From Augochlora pura (Eukaryota; Arthropoda; Insecta; Hymenoptera; Halictidae), in assembly GCF_028453695.1 (NCBI RefSeq), contig NC_135780.1, positions 3,224,001 through 3,288,000 on the forward strand: a stretch of DNA of 64,000 nt. The letters are read 5' to 3'. Numbering within the stretch: position 1 is the stretch's first letter; each line of letters opens with the position of its first letter. The position numbers and the translations under genes were made by a program. Positions 23,860 through 34,317 of the stretch are shown here, piece by piece. A model generated the notes under the pieces. The model searched no databases. It was not told the DNA's origin and saw only the letters and a program-made list of their open reading frames with translations.

Positions 23860-24817
23860 CTCTTTCCATTCGTTTCTCTTTCTATGCTTAATTAATATTC
23901 GTCGGTGTTCGATAATATTGCCTCTCGAAACCTTGAATATCGAGAAAAAAAAAAGACTCGAGGAACAAATGGGTACAGGTTTGGCGTGTCTTCTACAAGC
24001 TCGATTCATTATTTGTCCTGACAATCGTCCCTCCTCGTTTAACATACTCGGCCATCGTCGCGCGACTTCTCTCTCTCCCCTATTTTTAGTAGAATCGCGG
24101 GAGCTTATTGGATACCAGCTACGCTAACGTGATACAAAAATTTCGTAGAAAAATATAAACGTCGCTCGTGTTACTGGGTCTAGGCGAATCGTGTGGGCGC
24201 GCACCTTCGCCGACAGCCGTCCGATCGCTTCGCGGTTTCGCCGGTTTTTACTATTTTTGCGTCACGGTTTAGCGGCCACGCAGACCGGTTACACACTTTT
24301 TACAATTCTTACCGAATGCGTTATCGTATAATTATTACGCGAAGTTATTGAAACATTCGGGAGAAAAGGTCGCCGTTGCAGCCGGCGATATTTTTGTCAG
24401 ATATTCTTTTGTTGCAAAGGACTCGATCGAAATTAACACGTCCGAGCCAATATAAATTAATTATAGTTATTTCAGCTGATTCATTCTGAACAGTCAGATA
24501 TTGCGATCTCTTTGAGAAGTGTGTAAGCTACTGTGATTATGTACTGTAAGCATACATTTGATTTGCCTTATATTTTCTTTAAACGCAACGCTTTTACGGA
24601 AGGTTAAACTTAATAGAGAATATCGAAGTATTATATTCTTCTAAACGGTTATGCTATTGCCGACGAGTATACTCGACATGGACAAATTAAAGCATTTTGT
24701 CTTACGACTACGCTTTGTCTTCTAACGAATATACTCATCAAAAATAGCTAACCAAGTTAAAGAACTTGTGTTTCTTCTCCGAGTTCTTTGTAACTAATCT
24801 CTTCAACCGTAAAATCA

Positions 24818-24823
24818 TTTATT
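24818..24823 (-). other. Poly(A) signal AATAAA of the CRAL-TRIO gene
   Basis: A canonical AATAAA on the minus strand lies about 150 bases after the stop codon, a normal distance for an insect 3' UTR. Use in vivo is inferred. Confidence 0.5.
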
Positions 24824-24970
24824 CTCGATCCGTCGAGTTCTCCGAAATGAGAAACAAGAAGCGGCAACTATCTTTCCGGAAATGAAAAGCGAACCGACCG
24901 ATCAGGCACTGTCGCGCGTCGGTGTACAAAATGTAGCGTGTGCAATCGACAGAACGGTTCCGGGACTCCC

Positions 24971-25327
24971 TCAGTTCTTGACAGATTTGCCGGAATGCTT
25001 CGGTACGTCGTCGGGCAGCAGATACCCGAGCTGCTTCATCTCTTCGACGACCCTCGGGACCGTGCTCAGGTTCTCTATCCACTTGTAATAGGGCAGCTCC
25101 TCCCGGATCCCGCCATACTTCTTCGGCAAGTGGGTCGGATGGATGTGCTGATGCAGGCTGGCCATGTCGCTGCCGTGGAAGAAGATCTTGTTCTGCATCC
25201 GGACGTCCAGCAGCGGCTTGAACACCGCGAACATCACGTCGAACACCCACGACTGATGGAGGATGTGGATCGCGTGTGTCTTCAAAGGGAACGCGTTCAC
25301 GATCAGCGCTATCACCATGCTGGCCAC
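24971..25327 (-). CDS. CRAL-TRIO gene exon 4 with stop codon
   Basis: It encodes residues 245-362, starting VASMVIALIVNAFPLK after acceptor GATCCACAG and ending KHSGKSVKN before TGA. It holds the second half of the pocket: the HILHQSW strand, the FKPLLD helix, FFHGSD and the HIHP...YGG closing motif, then about 40 residues of C-terminal tail. The open frame upstream of 25327 is intron. Confidence 0.9.
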   Translation of the reverse strand: MASMVIALIVNAFPLKTHAIHILHQSWVFDVMFAVFKPLLDVRMQNKIFFHGSDMASLHQHIHPTHLPKKYGGIREELPYYKWIENLSTVPRVVEEMKQLGYLLPDDVPKHSGKSVKN

Positions 25328-26754
25328 CTGTGGATCCAGCAAATAAGAATGAGAGGAAGTCGTTGATTCAACGCCGATATCTTTTATGACCATTGTACGA
25401 GCTAATTAGCGCACCGCGGGGACACGTTCTACAATCTCGTAGAACGTATTATGATTTCGAACGGCTTTCGGGGGTGGAGATTATTAGGTTGTAGATTTCA
25501 GTGCTATTGTGGATGATCAGAATTCTCGAATGAAGGAGCTGAATGGTGGATTAACCCCTTGCACTATAATAACGTGTCAGACACGTGACAAAGATTTCAC
25601 TACTAAATATGAATACTATTAATTTCTGTCAAATCGAAAGCAAATTTAATTCTTCTGTTATCAAAGTTTAAAAATGAAAATAAATAGAAATAACAGAAGA
25701 GACAAAAATTGTTTGGTCCTGTTAGGGAAAATATTAGGAACAAGTAAGTGCTAATCGACACAGCGTGAAAGGAGTCGTAGTGCAAGGGGTTAATAGAGTT
25801 GTATGCATCTTGTGAAACATTTAATGTTATTTATTCCTATGGTGTTTTAGGTTGATATTGTGTCGTTCAACTGTTATGAAGTTATGGGGTGAAGGTTAGG
25901 TCTAATTGAATTTGTGAATCTTTCTTAATGATCTCACCAAACAATTTCAAGAGAAAATAATGTGTTAAAAATTATCATCATGAGCCAGATGAATATAACA
26001 GTCCTTACAAAGCTACTCTCATGGGGTGAAAATTTAATAATATCTTATAGGTCATACGAATTAAACAGGAGAAATATAATAGCATTTTTAAGACCACTCT
26101 GACCAGTTAGAAAAAATAGTAACACTTTGCAAGTTACCCTGCTGAACCAGAAGAATTTAACATCCTTCACGGAAAGCTATCCTGATTAGAAATAATTTAA
26201 TAATATTTTAAGTATCATCCTAATCAATCAAGAAAAATACAATAGCATTTTAAGGACCACCCTAATCAGCTAAATAAAAAATAATAGCACTTCATAAGTC
26301 ACCCTGTCAAGCCAGAAAAATATAACATCCTTGATAAATAGCTACCCTGATCAGAAATAATATAATAACACTTCAAGTATCATCCTAATCATTCAAGAAA
26401 AATATAACATCATCTTAAGACCCTTCCAGATCTGCTAACAAAGATAACAGCGCTTCGAAAATTCCCTGATGAAGCAGAAAAAATATAAAAGCCCTTGAAG
26501 AATCACATTAAGGAGCCAAGAAAATTTTCTCTTTCGCCTAAAAGGGTCCAAGATGATCCAACAAGATTCCCAAGTCGGTTCGATCGACGGCGGAGCTAAG
26601 TTCTACGGATGTTTCGCATTAGCGAGCAGCCCTAGGTCCACCATGACATCATTGATGACGGGAGCAGGGCTAAGCCGAGAAGAAAGGGGGCCAGCAGAGG
26701 CGCGGTGTGTCCAGGAATTTCCGAGATCGTCGGAGTTTCAAGGACACCGTTAGT

Positions 26755-26808
<54 letters not shown>

Positions 26809-29800
26809 CGGCTACAGGCACTCGACTGGATTTCGCGGGGGATGAATAAATGTAACAGGAGGTCGCCAGATAAAAGGAGGGACTATTAGTTTCAAGGGCA
26901 TTATAAATGGTTTAAGTTTCAAGGAACGCTGAAAGTAGATCGATAGCCGAGATACTCTCGCGGCCCGAGATAAATTAGGAGTGCGGCGCTCCTAGGCGCG
27001 CGGCCCGTCGCGACGCGGGGTCTCGGTCTTCCTTTAATTAAACCCTCGTTATTAGCCGAACGCGGTCGAATGGAATCGGAATGCGCGTCCACCCTCCGCG
27101 GGTCAACCGTCGCCACCCCGCCCCACCCTGTTAATCGAATATTATGTCGTTTCGTTGCCGGCTCGAAATTTCCAATTACTCCGCGCTGATCGTCCGGAAT
27201 CTACGGGCATTCAATGCTAATGGATAAATCGTCGACATTGTTCCATGTACACGGTGGCGCGGAAGTAAGGGATCCGATTCGCGCAGGTCGATTGTCCGCC
27301 GTGGAAACGCGAAGAATTGAATCATCAAGCGTTGGAGTGATCGAGGGTGCTTCGAAACATTAGCTGACTCGGATAAATGTGTACGATATATAAAACGTAT
27401 GAAATTTATAAGATATATAAAATGTATCAAACAGAACGTACGAAATATATAAAATGTATGAACTATATAAAGAAGCGTATGAATGCATTACTTTCAAGCA
27501 GTAAAAATTAATAAAGAAATGCTTGCATGAGATAAGTGGAATTACTTCTTTATTAATTTAATTTAATTTAATTCTTTATCAATTCCAGTATATTTTTATT
27601 TCGCGAAAAAAAGTCCATAGTCTGCTGATAAAGTATAGTACCTGCGGCGTGATGGTCCAGGCGTGGGACATAGTGATGCCTTCGAGATCGAAAATGGCGA
27701 CGCCGCCGAGGATCTGATGGCTCGGCTCCAGTACGCCCAGCTCCAGTACGATCACCGTGGCTTTAAAAATCTCCTCCACGGGATATTTCCTTGGATCCCA
27801 ATTCCCCAATCGATAGATCATGATCCTTCTGCCGCACTGGGTCCTGTAAGCCGGCACCGTCATCACATCGTCGTCGCCGATGTAAGTCATCTTCGTCGGA
27901 CTCACATCCTGATGGATCTCCGGGTGCTCGTCTTTGAAGTTGTAGTAATTCACTATCTACCGAAAGCACGAGTTAGAAAACTGAACCGATCCTTCTTCAT
28001 CTCGAATCAATGAAAAATATCATGTTAATCGACCTTGCCAAGTTTTGAAGCTAAATATATAATATATATTCAAAGCTAAATATATATAATTTTGTTAAAC
28101 AATGACGCTATCTCTGACAAGATTGCGAGAAATTAAAGACCTCGTAATTGAACAATTTGAAATGTTTGTAACATCGGAGAATTTCAGAATTTTTACGAAT
28201 TAGGTGTAAGTATATTTTTCGTAAAACTTGGAATAATTAATTAGTGTATTTATTTGTTGTACAAACGGAGTGGACACTTTATTTTATAAAATATAATAAT
28301 AGCGAGCACGCGTGTATGAATGTGTGATAATAATAATAATTTTAGAAAGAGATTTGTTCGAGAGAAATCTTTAATATTGTTAATATTTTCAGAGGTGTTG
28401 TAAATTAGTCCCAGGCACGGTTTGGTAACGTGCGTGAAAGGGTTACGTTAAAAATGTTTTATCAACGTCTCCAACGACGCGGTGATGCGATTGCTAGGAG
28501 AAGAACCGAATATCCCGACAGAGTTCATTTATGTTTCAACCAGCGGAGCATTCGAAGCGGTTTAAAGCTCTTTTTAGGAGCTTGATGGATATCCCCGGAG
28601 TCTTTTCCACGGCCCACTGAACCTAATCTTCGGTTTCTTATCAAGGGAAAAAATAATAGGGTCGACGCTTTTATCGCTACAAAGGCGGACCGCTGTCCGA
28701 AAGTTCGGTACAATGAGCACCCCGTAGAGAAAGAGAGAGAGAGAGAGAGAGGGAGGGGGAATCAGAATTTCGCAGTTGCAAACGGATATCCGAGACAGAC
28801 GAATAATTAATGTCACTGTGAAGCGGGAGAGAACAGCGGAGGATGAGCCGCAAAAGCGTCCTTTTCGGGCTTCCTCGGGAACGTCAGACCAATTATTCGA
28901 GCGTTCCGCTTTGTCGGGGAGAAGTCTCGCGGATCCGGCGAAATATTAAAGCACGCTTGCTACGTGAACGCGGCCGGGCCTTTTAACACGTACCGCGCAC
29001 CGTGTCATCGTAGATGGAATAGCCTTACGGCTCCCCTTTTGCGATTTACCCATCTCGCGATATTTATTTTACCGGTAATACGTATACGCTCTGCTCGACG
29101 AAATTATAGCATGGACAAACGGATACGAATTTTCCGACTTTGACCGATGATAACTTCGCGAGAAATCATCGTAGGACGATGAATCTTTTTTTAAATTGAA
29201 GCTCGAAATATGTACTTTGAGATGTTGTTTCTCGATTTTAAGTTCGACACACCCACGCCGTGTAACCGATTTAAATGTGAGACAATGTTTGTTATGCCAG
29301 CGGTATATGACAGCGGTGCAAGGGTTGCTTTAAAGTACTGTAACTTAGCAAGAAAAAATCGTAACCAAGGTTTGTTATTTTGAAAATAAGGAAAAAGAAT
29401 CATATTATATAAAGGTATGAACAGAATTGTCATGTAAAATTTTACGAAGTCCGGGCATTTCGGCAAAACTTGGCAATTTTCAGTGCAACAAACATGACCT
29501 ACAAATCGAAGGGTTGCATTAATAAGGACTTCATCAAACTGAAAATCTAGAACTACTATCTTAAAGTAGAGGTTTCAAGCATCGTTTTAAAGAAAGTCAT
29601 CATCCTGCGATAATTTCTGGCAGAGTTGTCATCAGTCGAAGTGAGCCAATTTTTATTCAAACTTTGCCTAGTAAGTATCGATGTTCGAAAATGATATTCA
29701 TGAACCAAAATTTCTTTTCGTCATATTTATTTCATATTTATTCATATTTATTTCATATTTATTTCGTCTATGTTCCGCTAAACATGTTTCCAAATATATT

Positions 29801-32800
29801 TCACCCATGTTTCACCCATTTTATCCGACAATTATTCGCTTCAAAATTTTCCCGAGCTCCGCAACTGAATTCTCACCTTCGCCTTCGCTTCGCCATTAAT
29901 CCGAATCCCGCCGGATCGCGGACGACACGAACGGATACACACCTGTCACCGACGATCCGCGCCGATCTCGCCTTGATTTCCGTTCTTCTCTTTCTCTTTT
30001 CGGCGCCGCGCGAATAAATAAACAAACGCCGGGATCGTTCGCGTTCGCGGTCGCACTGTTTCCCCGGTTTCGAACGACCTCCTTTCGATCGACGAGGGGC
30101 AGTCACGTGACACTGAAAGTGAGCCGCGCGTACCGATCGATACGCGGAATAATTGACTGCATTAAGCAATTAACGCGCGCCGTCCGCGATCCGTCCGTCC
30201 GTTCCGCGGAGAGCCGATCCCCGATCTCCTAAACGGTTCTTCGTTTCGAACGCGGCAACCGTCGCGCCGCCGCGTGTAATTGTGCAACCCCGCCGACCTG
30301 TAGCCGCTCGATTAAACGTCCTTTCGAAACGGAATTCTTTATTCGGTGGATCGCGCCGTGTGATGAATCGCGCTCGCCGCCCGAAAATAGCACGGCTCTC
30401 CTCGCTCCGCGGTGGAACCGCGCCGCGAATCGTTATCCGCGATCTCTGTGATCGGTCGATGGAGTAGCTTAATTGGCTGCCCGGTGAAACCGAGACACTC
30501 CCGTATTTTATAAAAACGTTCTCTATTAGAAATTTGCTCGACGGGTCGATAGGGGAAAACATTTCATTAGCCGCGGCGTCGGGCTCGGGCGTTTCCAATC
30601 GTTATCTTTCGCGTACAGTCTCTGTGCCATTTCTTCTTAAGGCCATCAATGTTTCTATTTAATTTAATTCAATTTAACGTAATTTAATTCATTTTAATGT
30701 CATTTAATTTAATGCAATCTTATTCAAGTTAATGCCACGTAATTTAATGTAATTTAATTCAATTCAATGGGATGTAATTTAATGTAATGTAATTTAATGT
30801 AATTTAATTTAATATAATTTAATGTAATTTAATTTAATATAATTTAATTTAACATAATTTATTTATGTTATTTAGGTTATTAGATATTATTATTTATGTT
30901 ATTACAGTTTCTCTGCTCGATTTTTCGACCAACTCTTCGCAGTACCGATTTAATATAATTTATTTATATATATATAGTGTGAACACAAATCTCTTTCAAT
31001 GACAATATATACCATGCTTATTGTATGATAAAATAAAATATAAATTATGAGAGTTATCCTTACAATTATTTCCTTCTCGCCCAATTCTCAATAAATATTT
31101 ACATAAAATAATCTATTCGCGTAATGGTCAATTAATACGACACGAAAATTATTATTAGCTAGTATAACGGAACATTTACTTAACTCTAAGATCAAATTAG
31201 AACATTCTAATATTGTTCCTTAATCTGCATTTCAAATGGATGATTGACTCTTCCCGGCTGGTTTTAATTCAACGAGCACATAAATAAGAGACTTCGATTA
31301 TCTCGGTAACTGCATCGGTCCTCAACTTTTATCCTTCAACGGCTGTTAAGGTGCGCGCGGTGTCGTCCGAAATTGACTCGGCTTCGCGGTTGTAAGGCGC
31401 GAAGTTTTCTTGTATAGAATATACGGCACTCGACGCGGCACGGTAGTTTGACGAGTTACCGAGGAACTACCTTGATATATTTAAGTTATTGTTCGTGTGC
31501 TCCCGTAGTCTCCTTGTGAGACGTTAGTTCGTATGTAGCGGCGCGCCGAAGTATGGAGACCGAGGTGTCTCGGTTGACGATTTGAAGAAGAGTGTGTTCT
31601 AATCGTTCGATGCTCGAACTCGTGATTCTTCTGGGGGTGTGGGCGTTTCTGCCTTTTGGGGGTTTCCTCGAGAATTGCATTTTGGTATGATGGAGGGGCA
31701 CTGATTGGCCTTTGCCGATTGCTGTAGAGTACCAATCAGTGCCTTCTTTAACGCGGTGACATCCCCTTGTCAAACCGTGAGCGTGTTACGTTGTATATAA
31801 TTTACAACGCCAAAAGTGCTACGGGAATCGTCCAGGTCAGCCGGCGACGTTTGCGGTACCGTCGCGTACACGGTTCGGGTGACCCTTCGGAATACCCGGT
31901 TTATGGCACGTCCCAACTGTGGGTAAAGAAAATGCAATTAGGCAACTCTCTTGGAAATCTTTACCTTTATGACACGTAATGGTTATTGAGGAAGGCAGTA
32001 ATGAAATCAACATGCTTCTGGTTGCCAGATGTAGAAAATGCCTTCTTCTCAAAAATAACCTTCCTCGCGTCCGTGTCATAAACCCCATCGGCAGAAACTC
32101 CAGGCGTTTCCGTCTTCGGGACGAAACAACGGCGTCTCCATACCGATGCAAACAGTTTCTTCGACCCGATACTTTGCGTACATTGGGATCGCGTAAAAAT
32201 TCAACCGGAGACGAAAGAAAAAGGATCGGCAACGCCTGTGGCATTTAAAAACGAGCTCGTATTAAAATAATAAGTAAAATATTATTATAATATTATGTAA
32301 TTATATATAATTAATTATATATAATTATTTCTGAAACGGTGATTGCTTCCCGAACGTCTCCCGAGCAACAAAAGTCTCTCGAATTCGCCGGGAAGATGCG
32401 CGGTGAAATTTCTTAAAAAATGAAATCGTCTACGATGACGATAAATTGAATATAGAAGAGGAATTTGTGCAGAAAAGCCGAGGAACACTTTGGAACAATG
32501 CGCCAACTAAGCGAGATACATATGATCTCAACTCGTCCCAAGGTCCGGCGCTCCTTTTTTTTTCTCTCTCCGATGATAACACGAAACCCGGCCCGGAGAA
32601 TTTGAATTACAAATTCACGGTGTGTAAAAAGTATGCAACAACCGGCTGCGGAGCCCGCGATCACCGAGCGCCTGTATCCTCCGCGATTACCGAGCAAAAA
32701 TAGATCTCAATGCTGATCGAAGGAAGCAAAGGGGAACACGTTGACGATGATTCCTTCCCCTCCTGTCGGACGACGATGACAGGAGAGATAGAGGGAGAGA

Positions 32801-34283
32801 GGGAGGGAGAGACGGAGCGCGGGGAAAGCGGGAGAACCGTGGATATTCGAACTCGACAAAACTGCATTTTCGATCGCCGGCCCCGCAACTTGGTTCGCCT
32901 TGGCATGGTTGCGTAACTGTTGCAACTGGTCTGGCTCGACGGATCGTGCTGCGTAGCCGCTGTATTGCGAACGACCCGGTCTCGGCCACGGATCCAGAGA
33001 GCACAATCCCGATAAACTCTGCTTTCTTTCGATACACGGCTGACACGCGGATACGTGATCGAGCAGTCGGCGGCCGATGACGTCAGCTTATAATCATTGA
33101 TTAATCGGCGGCTCGGCGCGGAAATTCCGCCGGCATCCTGTCGAGAAAATCGAGACCGCGTAGCTGATTGAATGATTTCATTTTGTCGGTGTTTCGTGCC
33201 GATTTCTTGCGGTCGTGGGTAGATCTTTTTAAATGATTCTCGTTCGTGTTTGACCGCAGGGGAACTGGACGTTAAGTCCTGGGCCAACTGACCGGTTTCG
33301 CGCTTTTTATTTCTTATTTATTCTTTTATTTAACCGTTCTTTTTATTTCCGATTTATTCTTTTATTTAGTCATTCTTTTTATTTCCCATTTATTCTTTTA
33401 TTTAGCCGTTCTTTTTATTTCCGATTTATTCTTTTATTTGGTCATTCTTTTTATTTCCCATTCATTCTTTTATTTAGTTATTCTTTTTATTTCTTATTTA
33501 TTCTTCGATTTAGTTATGCCAAGGTTATGTTACTTATTCTTCGATTTAGTTACGTCTAGGTTATGTTACTTATTCTTCTATTTAGTTATCCTTTTAATTT
33601 CTTATTTATTCTTCCATTTAGTTACTCTCTTCATTTCCTATTCATTCTTCCATTTATTTACTCTTTCTACATTCCACTTCTATATTTTTATAATTCTTTA
33701 ACTCATAACGCTACCTCCATTAAAAATTATAGAACGTCTTTCCTTATTCAGACATATACTACTAAAAAAACTGAGGACAATTTACATAAAATTAATCTTA
33801 AAATTTCTATATTTAGACCTTAATATTTTCAGTGCAAAAATCTAATTTACGATAACATAGCTGACAAGTACAAATTTGTTTTACCGACTTTAATACATCA
33901 AAATAACAATCCATTATCGAGCCCTGTCAATGTCGACTTCAAAAGTCTTTTGAACATCGAAGAAATATTTTGAATTAATTCGTTGGATCGAGTCTTGGCA
34001 CGATAACGGAAAGAGTTAATACCGACGATCCGCAAGACATGCAATTTGACAATGAGGATTGCGAACTATCGGTTGCATTGTAACTGCTGTTCCCAGTGTC
34101 CAGAAGATTCGCGTGCGGGTTAATTACACGGTTCCAGGAGTTTTACGAAATGGCCGGCTTCCAATTATGGTTGTAATTTCGCTGTAACTTTCGCACGGCC
34201 GTTACAGCATTCGAGCGGCTGGTACCATTAATCTCGGAGTTGTTTATAGTGTTACAACATCCGCGAATACAATCATAGAGAGG

Positions 34284-34317
<34 letters not shown>

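Larger units (their letters stand above)
20901..24817. other. Intergenic region between the two minus-strand genes
   Basis: Mostly AT-rich to 23.4 kb, then CpG-rich around the poly-C and TC tracts to 24.3 kb. Only repeats are recognised. Confidence 0.55.
25328..27641 (-). other. Intron 3 of the CRAL-TRIO gene (2.3 kb)
   Basis: It is bounded by GTACTA and ATCCACAG. It carries one complete TTAA-flanked MITE (25551-25793), a diverged minisatellite (about 25960-26530), a long (CT)n tract (26756-26808) and a CpG-rich patch (26930-27130). Confidence 0.8.

Noticed and set aside
29191..29466. 91-codon minus frame, possible transposon fragment
   Set aside because: No recognisable transposase or polymerase motif and no terminal repeats found.
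32661..33287. 208-codon minus-strand open frame in CRAL-TRIO intron 2
   Set aside because: Ser/Arg-rich with no domain; several overlapping frames on both strands indicate composition effect.
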